Source of the DNA: Pseudocitrobacter faecalis
GTDB taxonomy: Bacteria > Pseudomonadota > Gammaproteobacteria > Enterobacterales > Enterobacteriaceae
Length of the DNA: 64,000 nucleotides
Assembly (NCBI GenBank): GCA_003315335.1
Contig: QNRL01000002.1
Span: 1 to 64,000 of the forward strand
Reading direction: 5' to 3'
Made by a program: the position numbers and the translations under genes. The notes under the pieces are model-generated. The model had not been told where the DNA came from. It worked only from the letters and a program-made list of their open reading frames with translations, and did no database searches. Position 1 is the stretch's first letter, and each line of letters starts with the position of its first letter. Below, piece after piece: positions 17,196 through 26,794 of the stretch.

Positions 17196-18089
17196 TCATA
17201 ACGCCTGCAACACGGTTTCCAGCCATTGCGCAAATACCCTCACCTTCTGCGGCAGATGCCGATGCGGGTAAATAAGCGATAACTTACGCGATGGGCAGGG
17301 AAAATTCGGCAGAACCTCGACCAACTGACCGCTATCAATATAGGGCTGTAAGAAGAAATTCATCCCCTGCAATAACCCAAGACCGGAAAGACCCGCCGAA
17401 ATATAAACCTCGGCATTATCCAGAATCAATTTTCCCGGCAGTAATCGTTCTTCGACGCCCTGAGGCGTCGTAAAGTGCCAGGGCACAATCTCCCGGTTAT
17501 TGCTGACAATCCAGTTAACAGCCTGATGATGACGCAGATCGTCAAGCGTCTGCGGCGTGCCATACTGTGCAAGATAACCAGGGCTGGCGCAGGTCATTCT
17601 CCTCACCTCGCCCATCGGGCGCGCCATATAGTCGCCATCATCAAGCTTCCCAACGCGCAGCATGCAGTCCAGCCCCTCGCGCAGCATATCGCGCCGCACA
17701 TCGCTACCGGTGAGGATGATTTCGAGGTCAGGGTGTCTGGCATAAAACTCAGCGAGCCGGGGAACCACCAACTGACGCGCAAAGGCAACCGGCATATCAA
17801 CGCGCAGTTGTCCGTGAAGGGGGCGGTCTGGCGCAAACGACGCCAGCAATTCATCGGCCTGATACAACAAGGGTTTACTGCGGCGATAAAACTCTTCGCC
17901 TTCCGAAGTTAACGCGGTGCGACGCGTGGTTCGCTGCAGTAAGCGAACGCCGCATTGCGTTTCCAGTTGCTGCACTGCCCTGGTGACCGCCGGGCGATGC
18001 AGTTGCAGGTTCTCTGCCGCCTGAGTAAAACTCCCGGCATCCACAATTTCCATAAAAATCTTAATGTTTTCAAACAGATTTAATTGCAT
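17196..18089 (-). CDS. LysR-family transcriptional regulator
   Basis: The 297-residue protein has an N-terminal winged helix-turn-helix (residues about 4-62: FTQAAENLQLHRPAVTRAVQQLE, then RRTALTSEGEEFY) and a LysR substrate-binding domain. It most resembles the CrgA-type LysR subgroup. It is divergently paired with the flavoprotein gene at 18228, the classic arrangement in which the regulator controls its neighbour in response to a small molecule. The pair is absent from this place in E. coli K-12, where hspQ and yccU are adjacent. Effector and targets are unknown. Confidence 0.93.
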   Translation of the reverse strand: MQLNLFENIKIFMEIVDAGSFTQAAENLQLHRPAVTRAVQQLETQCGVRLLQRTTRRTALTSEGEEFYRRSKPLLYQADELLASFAPDRPLHGQLRVDMPVAFARQLVVPRLAEFYARHPDLEIILTGSDVRRDMLREGLDCMLRVGKLDDGDYMARPMGEVRRMTCASPGYLAQYGTPQTLDDLRHHQAVNWIVSNNREIVPWHFTTPQGVEERLLPGKLILDNAEVYISAGLSGLGLLQGMNFFLQPYIDSGQLVEVLPNFPCPSRKLSLIYPHRHLPQKVRVFAQWLETVLQAL

Positions 18090-18131
18090 GCGCGATGACC
18101 ATTATCCCGTTTATATTGTTACTAATTTAAT

Positions 18132-18165
18132 AATAGTGAAGAACTTTTTTCACTATTTTTATGAA
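18132..18165. promoter_or_regulatory. Probable LysR operator between divergent genes
   Basis: A perfect 9-bp inverted repeat AATAGTGAA/TTCACTATT (18132-18140, 18149-18157) is followed by a second, overlapping dyad TTCA-N9-TGAA (18149-18165), which fits the T-N11-A type of LysR box. It lies midway between the two divergent starts. Confidence 0.6.
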
Positions 18166-18227
18166 CAATAAATCGCTATACACTCCCTCCCACATCAGAA
18201 ATGCGTTCGTGACGAGGAAATAAGATC

Positions 18228-19205
18228 ATGAAAAAGAATCGTATCTGCCAGATTTTAGGTATTGAAAAGCCGGTTATTCAGGGCCCACTCTCGTGGTTAA
18301 CCGACGCGCGTTTGGTTGCCGCCGTGAGTAACGCCGGCGGGCTGGGTGTTTTGGGGCCAAATGCGGGTCTGACCGCGGCAACGGCGGTCTCTACTCCTGA
18401 AGAAACCGCCGAGAAAATGCGCGAAGAGATCCGCAAAACCAAACAATTAACCGAAAAGCCATTTGCCGTGAATCTGATCCCTTCGCCAGAAAATGATATC
18501 TGGACGCCGGGCATCCTGCGGGTTATCAAAGAAGAAGCGGTAAAAGCGGTGGTCTATACCGGCTATGGCGAGGGCGCGATTATTCCTGCGCTGTTTGCTG
18601 AGCTAAAAGCCGCTGGCGTTGCGATTATCTATCGTGATATCAACCCCACGCCCGCCAACAGCCGAGAAGCCGAACGCGCCGGGGCAGATATCATCGTGGC
18701 CACCGGTTTTGACGAAGGCGGAACCTTACCTGCCACCGCACTGGGCACTTTCTCCGTCGTTCCGATGATTGTCGATGCTGTAGAAAACGTGCCGGTTCTT
18801 GCAGCCGGGGGGATTGTTGATAAACGTACGGCCAGAGCCGCCCATGCATTGGGTGCGGAAGGTGTATTCGCGGGTTCAGTATTTATCAGCACGCTGGAAA
18901 ACCGCGTACCGCTGTCGATTAAAGAGAAAATTGTTGCCGCGAACGGGCTGGATTTACGTCTGTTCCGTACTCTGCCGGATTACTATCGCTCTCTTCCGGG
19001 GAAACTGACCGAGAAACTGGTCGCGATGGACAAGTCAGGGGCCAGCAAAGAGGAGATTGCTCACGCGATGGGCGGGCTTCGCGGCTTGCGGTTAGGCATG
19101 CTGGAAGGCAATACGGATGAAGGCTATATCTCACTGGGAACCGGGATTGGCGGCATTAAAGCCGTTGTCAGCGTCGCTGAAGTGGTGGATGCGCTGACCG
19201 TTTGA
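18228..19205 (+). CDS. Nitronate monooxygenase/FabK-like flavoprotein lacking the usual histidine
   Basis: The 325-residue protein is an FMN-dependent TIM barrel of the nitronate monooxygenase (2-nitropropane dioxygenase) superfamily: IEKPVIQGPLSWLTDARL and NAGGLGVLG near the N-terminus, and the phosphate-binding PVLAAGGI plus GAEGVFAGSVF later. In canonical members and in FabK a GGH motif supplies a catalytic or active-site histidine. Here the corresponding place reads DEGGTLP with Thr166. It may therefore catalyse a different flavin reaction, so the usual name should be treated as a family label. It is divergent from the LysR gene and followed by a hairpin. The two genes look like a self-contained insertion between hspQ and yccU. 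Confidence 0.85.
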   Translation: MKKNRICQILGIEKPVIQGPLSWLTDARLVAAVSNAGGLGVLGPNAGLTAATAVSTPEETAEKMREEIRKTKQLTEKPFAVNLIPSPENDIWTPGILRVIKEEAVKAVVYTGYGEGAIIPALFAELKAAGVAIIYRDINPTPANSREAERAGADIIVATGFDEGGTLPATALGTFSVVPMIVDAVENVPVLAAGGIVDKRTARAAHALGAEGVFAGSVFISTLENRVPLSIKEKIVAANGLDLRLFRTLPDYYRSLPGKLTEKLVAMDKSGASKEEIAHAMGGLRGLRLGMLEGNTDEGYISLGTGIGGIKAVVSVAEVVDALTV

Positions 19206-19231
19206 TGGCGTGCTGTAGGCAGGAAAATCAG

Positions 19232-19257
19232 AGACCGCCCGTGAGATTCTTCGGGCG
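19232..19257. terminator. Shared hairpin between flavoprotein gene and yccU
   Basis: CCGCCCG/CGGGCGG arms around TGAGATTCTT between convergent genes; there is no long T run, so termination strength is uncertain. Confidence 0.5.
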
Positions 19258-19264
19258 GAATGGA

Positions 19265-19681
19265 TTATTTTGCCAGCCCCAGACGCGGGATTTCGATCGC
19301 CGGGCAACGATCCATCACCACGCTCAGCCCCGCATTGCGCGCCAGCACGGCCGCCTGTTCGTTAATCACGCCCAGCTGTAGCCACAGCACTTTTGCACCT
19401 ATCGCTACCGCTTCCTGCGCCACGCCCCAGGCCGCTTCTGAGTTACGGAACACATCAACCATATCAATTTTTTCCGGCACATCCGCAAGGGTTGCGTAGC
19501 CTTTCTGGCCCAGCAGTTCTTTACCCGCCACTTTTGGCGAGACCGGGATCACGTGGTAGCCCTGATCCAGCAAATATTTCATCACCCGATAACTTGGGCG
19601 ATCCGGTTTGTCACTTGCCCCAACCAGCGCAATGGTGCGCGTGCTGTTCAGAATGTCTGCAATATCACTTTCAGTCATCAT
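19265..19681 (-). CDS. yccU: YccU, CoA-binding (Rossmann) protein
   Basis: The 138-residue protein belongs to CoA_binding_2: [22 protein letters not shown] forms the nucleotide-binding start and [15 protein letters not shown] the end. It is nearly identical over the whole length to E. coli YccU. The function is unknown beyond the CoA/nucleotide-binding fold. Two ATG codons are adjacent (19681 and 19678). The GGAG ribosome site gives spacings of 4 and 7 nt, so the second may be the real start. It is convergent with the flavoprotein gene. Confidence 0.92.
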   Translation of the reverse strand: MMTESDIADILNSTRTIALVGASDKPDRPSYRVMKYLLDQGYHVIPVSPKVAGKELLGQKGYATLADVPEKIDMVDVFRNSEAAWGVAQEAVAIGAKVLWLQLGVINEQAAVLARNAGLSVVMDRCPAIEIPRLGLAK

Positions 19682-19846
19682 TATTCTCCAGGCCTTTACG
19701 TTAAGTGTACGCCAATCCGCACAGGGCAGCCATAAACGCGCACACTGCCGCCAATTTCGCCACTCATCATATTTTTTATCCTTAATGCTTGCAGCACTAT
19801 TCGCATCCAGTAATCTGTCTGCATTTATTGATTAGGATATTACGTT

Positions 19847-20305
19847 ATGGAACTCACCACTCGCACACTGCCGGCGCGCAAACACGTTGCGCTGGTTGCC
19901 CACGACCACTGCAAAGATATGCTTTTGAAATGGGTCGACCGCCATAAGGCCGTGCTGGCGCAGCACGCCTTATCGGCGACCGGCACGACGGGGAATCTGG
20001 TGGCTCGCGCCACGGGTCTGGAAGTGAATGCCTTGTTGAGCGGCCCGATGGGCGGCGATCAGCAGGTCGGCGCGTTGATCTCAGAGGGAAAAATTGATGT
20101 GCTGATTTTCTTCTGGGATCCACTCAACGCCGTGCCGCACGATCCGGACGTCAAAGCGCTGCTGCGTCTGGCGACCGTCTGGAACATTCCGGTCGCTACA
20201 AACGCCTCAACGGCAGATCTTATTATTCAGTCGCCGCATTTCAGCGATCCGGTAGAGATTTTGATTCCGGATTATCAACGTTATCTGGCAGAACGTCTGA
20301 AATAA
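19847..20305 (+). CDS. mgsA: Methylglyoxal synthase
   Basis: The 152-residue enzyme converts dihydroxyacetone phosphate to methylglyoxal and phosphate, a glycolytic bypass. The key residues are visible: Asp71 in SGPMGGDQQ and His98 in NAVPHDPD, with the phosphate-binding TGTTGN at 45-50. It is a single gene, divergent from yccU and convergent with helD, with a terminator hairpin between. Length matches the family exactly. Confidence 0.97.
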   Translation: MELTTRTLPARKHVALVAHDHCKDMLLKWVDRHKAVLAQHALSATGTTGNLVARATGLEVNALLSGPMGGDQQVGALISEGKIDVLIFFWDPLNAVPHDPDVKALLRLATVWNIPVATNASTADLIIQSPHFSDPVEILIPDYQRYLAERLK

Positions 20306-20311
20306 TTCATC

Positions 20312-20338
20312 AACCCGGCTATCACGCCGGGTTTCTTT
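20312..20338 (+). terminator. mgsA/helD convergent terminator
   Basis: AACCCGGC/GCCGGGTT arms around TATCAC and a T-rich tail ending at the helD stop codon. Confidence 0.8.
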
Positions 20339-22393
20339 TCAGGGTTTACGCGCCACCGGGACATCCAGCTGTTTCAGGATTTCGACAAACGGCGACGGAT
20401 TCTCTTTGTTGAACATCAACCACACGCGGTGACGGGCGCGGGTCATCGCCACATACAGCAAACGCCGTTCTTCGGCGTCGATGAAATCCTCAGGCTCCGG
20501 CAGCAGTGCCTGTTCCATGATCGATTCCCGCGCCGGTGCCGGGAAGCCGTCCTGGCCTTCCTGCAACCCCAGCACAATCACGTAATCCGCCTGCTGGCCT
20601 TTACTGGCATGCACGGTCATAAAATCGATAGACAGCTTCGGCCAACGGGTAGCGGCTTTTTCCAGGGTGGCCGGTTTCAAATGATGATAACGCGCCAGCA
20701 CCAGAATACGTTGATCCGGGGTGACGTAACCGCTCAGTTTGTCGAAAAGTGCATCTAACTGGTCATCCGGCAACAGCGTGACCGCTTTTTTATCACCTGC
20801 GGTGAGGCTGTTTAACGGTTTACGCAACTGATGCGGGTTTTGCTGAATAAAGCGGTTGGCTATCTGACCGATACGGCCATTGAAGCGATAGGTTGTGTCC
20901 AGCGCGCAGTTATCACCCTCGCCGAAATAGTGCGTAAAGGCAGTGGTAAGCGACAGTTGAGCGCCACTGAAACGATAAATAGCCTGCCAGTCATCGCCCA
21001 CGGCAAAGAGTGTGGTTTGTGAATTCTGCTTACGTAAGGCTGATAACAATGCTGCGCGTTGTGGAGAGATATCCTGGAATTCATCGACCAGAATGTGTTT
21101 CCAGGGGCTAACAAAGCGGCCTTTTTCCAGCACGTTAATCGCCTGATGAATCAGCCCGGAGAAATCCACCGCGTTTTCTGCTTTTAACGCGGTTTTCCAC
21201 GCTTTCAGCAGGGGGGCCATCAGCTTAACGCGCTTACCGAACAGTTCACGAACCTCTTCCGGCGCATTGTCGATCATCTCGGCCTGTGTACCGCCGTGCA
21301 TGCGCATCAGGCTAACCCAGCGATCCAGTCGGCTACCCATCCGTTTGAGGATCTTCGCATCATTCCAGAAATTGTCTTCGCCAACCTCCCAGCCCATTTC
21401 TTCCTGCAACCATAAGCGCCAGCCCTTGGCCTGGGCTTTTTTCTCTTTGCACTGCTGCTGCCAGCAGTCGGTGAAAAGTTTGTATCGCGCGGCGGTGTCA
21501 TTTTCCAGTTTGCTGACCACCGGCACTTTTTTGCTGCCCTGCTGAATGATGTGCAGCGCCAGAGAATGGAAGGTTCGCGCGGATATCGCATCCGTATGCA
21601 GGCGCGCCTGAATACGCTCATCCATCTCCTGCGCCGCTTTGCGCCCAAACGCCAGCAGTAAGATTTGCTCTGCTGCCGCTTCCCCGCGTGTCATCAGCCA
21701 GCCAGCACGCGCCACCAGCACTGACGTTTTACCGCTACCTGCACCCGCCAGCACCAGCAGTGAACGTTCACCATTCACCACCGCGCGCGCCTGCGAATCA
21801 TTCAGCGGCGAGGATTCGATCTGTTGGAAGAAATCGGCGTACTGTTCCAGCATTGATTCGGTGTAGCGCTGGTTATGTGCCTGTCGGCTCGCTTCCACAT
21901 CGTTGAGCCAGGCCTGGCACTGCTGCCATGCCTCGCGACAGTTGTCGAAGCTGTTCAGGCGACTTACCGGCACCGGCAAACCTTCCAGCGCATGTAAAAT
22001 CCGCTGACGGATCGTCGAGGTCTGCTGGCGGGTAAGCCATTTATCGGCGTCGTTATTGTCGGCGATTTCCGCCAACAATTGCTGTAAGACCCCGGCGGAT
22101 ATGTCGCTCATCTCCTGGCTCCATGCCTGCCAGCGGGTGATTAAGTGACGATGGAAACGTTGGGTTTCACCCCATTCGGTACCGTGCAAACGGACAACTT
22201 TATCTTCGGGCAGCACAAATTCCAGCTCGCCCCATACCAGACCGCGCTTGCAGTTAATCGACAACAACTGATTGAAAGGAATGAGATATTCATGCTGTTC
22301 GCCCGATACCTTAACCCCCGCATTGAGAAGCTCAACCCGATCGTAAGGATGCTGCGCCATGCGCTTACCCAACGTTGTCGCTCTTAATTCCAT
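20339..22393 (-). CDS. helD: DNA helicase IV
   Basis: The 684-residue SF1A helicase has Walker A LAGAGSGKTS, motif II VDEFQDIS, VGDDWQAIYRFSGA (motif III) and VALTRARH-type motif VI (here VAMTRARHRVW). The start at ATG 22393 (MELRATTLG) gives exactly the E. coli HelD length; the frame runs 11 codons further upstream but without homology. HelD unwinds DNA 3' to 5' and takes part in RecF-type recombination. It is divergent from yccF. Confidence 0.96.
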   Translation of the reverse strand: MELRATTLGKRMAQHPYDRVELLNAGVKVSGEQHEYLIPFNQLLSINCKRGLVWGELEFVLPEDKVVRLHGTEWGETQRFHRHLITRWQAWSQEMSDISAGVLQQLLAEIADNNDADKWLTRQQTSTIRQRILHALEGLPVPVSRLNSFDNCREAWQQCQAWLNDVEASRQAHNQRYTESMLEQYADFFQQIESSPLNDSQARAVVNGERSLLVLAGAGSGKTSVLVARAGWLMTRGEAAAEQILLLAFGRKAAQEMDERIQARLHTDAISARTFHSLALHIIQQGSKKVPVVSKLENDTAARYKLFTDCWQQQCKEKKAQAKGWRLWLQEEMGWEVGEDNFWNDAKILKRMGSRLDRWVSLMRMHGGTQAEMIDNAPEEVRELFGKRVKLMAPLLKAWKTALKAENAVDFSGLIHQAINVLEKGRFVSPWKHILVDEFQDISPQRAALLSALRKQNSQTTLFAVGDDWQAIYRFSGAQLSLTTAFTHYFGEGDNCALDTTYRFNGRIGQIANRFIQQNPHQLRKPLNSLTAGDKKAVTLLPDDQLDALFDKLSGYVTPDQRILVLARYHHLKPATLEKAATRWPKLSIDFMTVHASKGQQADYVIVLGLQEGQDGFPAPARESIMEQALLPEPEDFIDAEERRLLYVAMTRARHRVWLMFNKENPSPFVEILKQLDVPVARKP

Positions 22394-22513
22394 CTTCGCC
22401 AAATCCTGCTTTTTTCGATAACACACAGTGTAACCGCCAGAGAATAGGTGCTCCAGCGCAAAAAAACGTTACAATTACCCGGACTTATTATTCACAGGCC
22501 GCACAGAGGATTT

Positions 22514-22960
22514 ATGCGTACCGTTCTGAATATTTTAAATTTTGTATTAGGTGGTTTCGCCACAACCTTCGGTTGGCTGGTCGCAACGTTTTTCAGCATC
22601 ATTTTTATTATCACCCTGCCGCTCACCCGCTCCTGCTGGGAAATCACCAAGCTGTCGCTGATCCCGTATGGCAACGAAGCGGTGCATGTCGATGAACTGG
22701 ATCCGCAGTCGAAAAACAGCGTGCTGAATGCGGGCGGCACCGTGCTCAATATCGTCTGGCTGGTGCTGTTTGGCTGGTGGTTATGCCTGACCCATATCAC
22801 GGTCGGTATCACTCAATGCATCAGCATCATTGGCATTCCTGTGGGTATCGCCAACTTTAAAATCGCCGCCATTGCGCTTTGGCCGGTCGGTCGGCGCGTC
22901 GTGCCGGTTGAAGTGGCTCGCGCCGCGCGCGAAGCCAATGCGCGTCGTCGCTTTCAGTAA
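22514..22960 (+). CDS. yccF: YccF inner-membrane protein
   Basis: The 148-residue protein has the YccF (DUF307) domain as two hydrophobic blocks: near residues 3-35 and about 70-115, with PLTRSCWEITKLSLIPYGNEA between. ATG 22514 is preceded by AGAGGA; the longer frame from 22448 is rejected. It is 18 nt upstream of yccS and probably co-transcribed with it. The function is unknown; the family has four predicted membrane spans. Confidence 0.94.
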   Translation: MRTVLNILNFVLGGFATTFGWLVATFFSIIFIITLPLTRSCWEITKLSLIPYGNEAVHVDELDPQSKNSVLNAGGTVLNIVWLVLFGWWLCLTHITVGITQCISIIGIPVGIANFKIAAIALWPVGRRVVPVEVARAAREANARRRFQ

Positions 22961-22978
22961 TCGGGGCTGATTATCTTT

Positions 22979-25105
22979 ATGTTAAGTCCCCTGCTACGCC
23001 GCTATACATGGAACAGCGCATGGCTTTATAACGTCAGGATTTTTATCGCCCTGTGTGGCACCACGGCGCTGCCGTGGTGGCTTGGCGATTCAAAACTGAC
23101 CATTCCATTAACCCTCGGCGTCGTTGCGGCGGCGCTGACCGACCTTGACGATCGTTTAGCCGGACGGCTGCGTAATCTGGTGATTACGCTTATTTGCTTT
23201 TTTATTGCTTCCGCCTCCGTTGAACTGCTTTTCCCCTGGCCGTGGCTGTTTGCGCTGGGGCTGACGGTATCGACGACCGGGTTTATTTTGTTAGGTGCCC
23301 TTGGGCAACGCTACGCCACAATAGCTTTTGGCGCGCTGCTGATTGCCATCTATACCATGCTGGGCGTCTCCCTCTATTCCCAGTGGTATCAGCAACCGCT
23401 GCTGCTGATCGCCGGTGCCGTCTGGTATAACTTGCTGACCCTCACCGGGCATCTGATTTTCCCGATCCGTCCGTTGCAGGATAATATCGCACGCAGTTAT
23501 GAACAGCTGGCACATTATCTGGAACTAAAATCACGACTGTTCGACCCGGACATTGAAGATGAAAACCAGGCCCCGCTGTATGAGCTGGCGCTGGCAAACG
23601 GCAAGCTGATGGCGACGCTCAACCAGACCAAAACCTCCTTGCTCACGCGTTTGCGCGGCGACCGCGGTCAGCGCGGGACGCGTCGCACGCTGCACTACTA
23701 TTTTGTGGCGCAGGATATCCACGAACGGGCCAGCTCCTCGCATATCCAGTATCAGACGTTGCGCGATAACTTCCGCTACAGTGACGTAATGTTTCGCTTC
23801 CAGCGTCTCCTTTCTATGCAGGCCCAGGCTTGCCAGCAGTTGTCGAAAGCGATTTTGCTGCGTACGCCTTACCAGCATGACAGCCGCTTTGAACGGGCGT
23901 TTACCCATCTGGATGCCGCGTTAGATCGCGTTCGGGCAAGCGGTGCGTCGCCAGAACAGATGAAAGCGCTGGGTTTTCTGCTCAATAATCTGCGCGCGAT
24001 TGACGCTCAACTGGCCACCATCGAATCCGAACAAGCACAAGCTCAGGCGAAAAGCGAAACAGAAACCCTGCTCGCCGATGACGGCCTGCACGGCTTTAGC
24101 GACATTCGTCTGCGTCTGAGCATGAATATGTCGCCTGAGTCCGCCCTGTTCCGCCATGCGGTCAGAATGTCGTTGGTGCTTTGCGCCGGATATGCCTTTA
24201 TTCAGCTTACCGGACTGAACCATGGTTACTGGATTTTGCTTACCAGCCTGTTTGTCTGCCAGCCCAACTACAACGCCACGCGCCACCGTCTGGCGCTGCG
24301 AATAATTGGTACGCTGGTCGGCGTGGCTCTGGGTATTCCCGTTCTGCTACTGGTGCCGTCGCTGGAAGGGCAACTGGCGCTGATTGTGGTAACCGGGGTG
24401 CTGTTCTTCACCTTCCGTAACATACAATACGCCCACGCCACCATGTTCATTACCCTGCTGGTGCTGTTGTGCTTCAACCTACTGGGTGAAGGCTTTGAGG
24501 TGGCGCTGCCGCGCGTTATCGACACGCTGATAGGGTGTGGTATCGCCTGGTTTGCCGTCAGTTTTATCTGGCCGGACTGGAAGTTCCGCGACCTCCCTCG
24601 GGTGCTGGCGCGTGCGGTTGATGCCAACTGCCGCTATCTGGACGCCATCCTCGAACAGTATCACCAGGGTCGCGATAACCGTCTTGCCTATCGCATCGCT
24701 CGCCGTGACGCGCATAACCGCGATGCTGAGCTGGCGTCGGTGGTATCAAATATGTCGACGGAGCCAAAGGTTACTCACGAGATGCGGGAAACGGCATTCC
24801 GCCTGCTGTGTCTGAACCATACACTCACCAGCTACATCTCCGCGCTGGGCGCACACCGTGAAAAGCTCACCAACCCGGAAATTCTGGCGCTGCTGGATGA
24901 CGCCGTATGCTATGTCGACGATGCGTTCCATCATCTCCCCGCGGATGAGGAACGCGTTCAGGAGGCGCTAACCGGGCTGGCGGAACGTATCCGCCATCTT
25001 GAACCGCGCCCGGACAGTAAAGAGCCATTGGTATTGCAACAAATAGGCTTGCTCGTTGCCCTGCTGCCGGAAATCTGTCGTCTGCAGCAACGCGTTCTGG
25101 CCTAA
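22979..25105 (+). CDS. yccS: YccS, FUSC-family inner-membrane protein
   Basis: The 708-residue protein has two membrane modules (about residues 15-165 and 390-520), each with a hairpin of several spans, and two cytoplasmic regions, as in the YccS/YhfK and fusaric-acid-resistance (FUSC) family. Motifs include LTDLDDRLAGRLRNL, FVCQPNYNATRHRL and DTLIGCGIAW. It is a few residues shorter than E. coli YccS at the C-terminus. It is the second gene after yccF and overlaps the convergent sxy stop by 4 nt. Transport function is presumed from family, not shown. Confidence 0.94.
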   Translation: MLSPLLRRYTWNSAWLYNVRIFIALCGTTALPWWLGDSKLTIPLTLGVVAAALTDLDDRLAGRLRNLVITLICFFIASASVELLFPWPWLFALGLTVSTTGFILLGALGQRYATIAFGALLIAIYTMLGVSLYSQWYQQPLLLIAGAVWYNLLTLTGHLIFPIRPLQDNIARSYEQLAHYLELKSRLFDPDIEDENQAPLYELALANGKLMATLNQTKTSLLTRLRGDRGQRGTRRTLHYYFVAQDIHERASSSHIQYQTLRDNFRYSDVMFRFQRLLSMQAQACQQLSKAILLRTPYQHDSRFERAFTHLDAALDRVRASGASPEQMKALGFLLNNLRAIDAQLATIESEQAQAQAKSETETLLADDGLHGFSDIRLRLSMNMSPESALFRHAVRMSLVLCAGYAFIQLTGLNHGYWILLTSLFVCQPNYNATRHRLALRIIGTLVGVALGIPVLLLVPSLEGQLALIVVTGVLFFTFRNIQYAHATMFITLLVLLCFNLLGEGFEVALPRVIDTLIGCGIAWFAVSFIWPDWKFRDLPRVLARAVDANCRYLDAILEQYHQGRDNRLAYRIARRDAHNRDAELASVVSNMSTEPKVTHEMRETAFRLLCLNHTLTSYISALGAHREKLTNPEILALLDDAVCYVDDAFHHLPADEERVQEALTGLAERIRHLEPRPDSKEPLVLQQIGLLVALLPEICRLQQRVLA

Positions 25106-25725
25106 TCAGCCTGGGCGGGCGCGTGGAGGTTCAGCGCGCTTGCCCAGTCAATCAACTCATCGCGTCGCCGTAACGGAATGGCTGCGGCATGAACGCCCGT
25201 CAGCGCTCCTTCGAGCGATAAAATAAACCCCACACTCAGGTTTTCGCGCAGGCGACGTAATTTGGCCCAGGCGTCTTTGGCACCCAATTGACGTAAATCA
25301 GCCACGTTCTTAATTCCCGCCTCGGCCATCAACAGTTCCATATGGAAGGAAAGATTAGGCAAGTCCTTCAGCCGTTGCGAAACCTGACGATCTTTTTTCT
25401 CGCGCTGTGCGTCTTTTAACGAAAGCTTACTTAAGCGCAGCAACAATTTTTGGTTCTGCCATAACGTATCATCGACGCGGAAATAGTTGAGCTGAAGCGG
25501 GCCGCCTCTCTTCTTCAGCGTTAAAAGTGGCGTTTTCACTTTCCGTTGATACACCGCCGTTTCCTCACAAGCCCGAAGGTATAGCTCCCCTTCAGAGACC
25601 ATGGCAAAAACGGTGTTATTAATTGAGAGGCTATATCCACCAAAGAGCGATCGGGAGCGCACGACCCCAAGAGGCGCAAGATATTCCTGGGATTGATAAA
25701 TCCGTTTATATGATATTTTTTTCAT
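25102..25725 (-). CDS. sxy: Sxy/TfoX competence regulator
   Basis: The 207-residue protein has TfoX N-terminal (SYKRIYQSQEYLAPLGVVRSRSLFGGYSL) and C-terminal (KDLPNLSFHMELLMAEAGIKNVADLRQLGA) domains. In gammaproteobacteria Sxy acts with CRP at CRP-S promoters to switch on DNA-uptake genes. Compared with E. coli it is well diverged in the middle, as is common for this gene. It is convergent with yccS, sharing CTAA at the stops, and divergent from sulA. Confidence 0.93.
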   Translation of the reverse strand: MKKISYKRIYQSQEYLAPLGVVRSRSLFGGYSLSINNTVFAMVSEGELYLRACEETAVYQRKVKTPLLTLKKRGGPLQLNYFRVDDTLWQNQKLLLRLSKLSLKDAQREKKDRQVSQRLKDLPNLSFHMELLMAEAGIKNVADLRQLGAKDAWAKLRRLRENLSVGFILSLEGALTGVHAAAIPLRRRDELIDWASALNLHAPAQAD

Positions 25726-25892
25726 GATTATCCCTTACTAATCATGCCTTTAGAAGCATAAAAACTGTTAGTAGTTCCAGTAATGAGCAACATAAAAAAC
25801 TTCCGTCAGCACAGCAAGGGCTGCGTGAATTTGATGTGCGAATTTGCGAGTCGCTTTCAGAAAATGAGGTTGATCTTTCGTGTCAGGGGAGG

Positions 25893-25912
25893 TACTGTAT
25901 ATTCATACAGTA
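25893..25912 (+). promoter_or_regulatory. LexA box (SOS operator) of sulA
   Basis: TACTGTATATTCATACAGTA fits the CTG-N10-CAG LexA consensus and lies 21 nt before the sulA start, the same position as in E. coli. Confidence 0.95.
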
Positions 25913-25933
25913 ACCCACAAGGTTGGATTAGCT

Positions 25934-26443
25934 ATGTATACATCTGGTGTTGTAAATCGTTCTTCTGTCGCGGCAGCACCTGCGACACATCGCGCATTCG
26001 CGTCTCCTGTACAGGCCTCCCCTGCCCTGGTGAGCGAAGTGGTTTATCGTGAAGATCAGCCCATGATGGCGCAGTTGCTCCTGCTGCCTTTATTGCAACA
26101 ACTGGGACAGCAGTCTCGCTGGCAGCTCTGGCTCACGCCGCAACAAAAACTGAGCCGCCAGTGGGTTCAGGCTTCCGGCCTGCCATTGTCCAAGGTCATG
26201 CAGCTTCGCCAGATGTCCTCGTGCAACATGCTCGACTCGATGGAGCGCGCATTACGTACAGGAAACTATAGTGTGGTCATTGCCTGGGTGGCGGATGAAT
26301 TGTCGGAACAGGAACATGCCCGGTTGATGCGTGCGGCTGAAGAAGGAAATGCGATGGCGTTTATCATGCGGCCGGTTAACTCGTCCTCTTCTCCAGCAGG
26401 ACAACTGAATGGGCTAAAAATTCACTCAAATTTGTATCATTGA
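25934..26443 (+). CDS. sulA: SulA, SOS-induced cell division inhibitor
   Basis: The 169-residue protein has a variable N-terminus and the conserved core [33 protein letters not shown] and C-terminal [10 protein letters not shown], the Lon-recognised tail. SulA binds FtsZ and blocks Z-ring assembly during DNA damage; Lon removes it afterwards. ATG 25934 (MYTSGVV) is chosen over the upstream in-frame ATG 25880, which lies before the LexA box. It sits upstream of ompA in the same direction, as in E. coli. Confidence 0.97.
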   Translation: MYTSGVVNRSSVAAAPATHRAFASPVQASPALVSEVVYREDQPMMAQLLLLPLLQQLGQQSRWQLWLTPQQKLSRQWVQASGLPLSKVMQLRQMSSCNMLDSMERALRTGNYSVVIAWVADELSEQEHARLMRAAEEGNAMAFIMRPVNSSSSPAGQLNGLKIHSNLYH

Positions 26444-26794
26444 TAGAAATTAGGAATTTTCCTGGAATTTTTTTTGCAGTCTCGTTACGGGCATGTTTCA
26501 GGAGCTAAAATTCCTGAGAACGCTGGTGTGATGCGGTTCTCAGAATTTTATCTCGTCTAAATTCTAGCCGTAAATGTTAAATATTGTGTATACAACCCCT
26601 TTTTTTTCATATGCCTGACGGAGTTCACACTTGTAAGTTTCCAACTACGTTGTAGACTTTACATCGCCAGGGGTGATCAGCTTACGCCGCAGAGATCTGC
26701 TGAGTAATTAATAAGTCACGCCCCCGGTGAAGGATTTAACCGTGAGTCTTTTAGATTTTCATGGCAAATTTTGGATGATAACGAGGCGCAAAAA
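26444..26794 (+). promoter_or_regulatory. sulA-ompA intergenic, ompA promoter and long leader
   Basis: An inverted repeat CTGAGAAC/GTTCTCAG (around 26514-26545) followed by T-rich sequence may end sulA transcription. The ompA promoter reads TTGTAA (26631-26636), 16 nt, TAGACT (26653-26658), with a start expected near 26666. The resulting leader of about 130 nt keeps the E. coli features: a 5' stem-loop region and the region before AACGAGGCGCAAAAA, which in E. coli is the MicA sRNA target and stabilises the mRNA. Those functions are carried over from E. coli. Confidence 0.75.
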
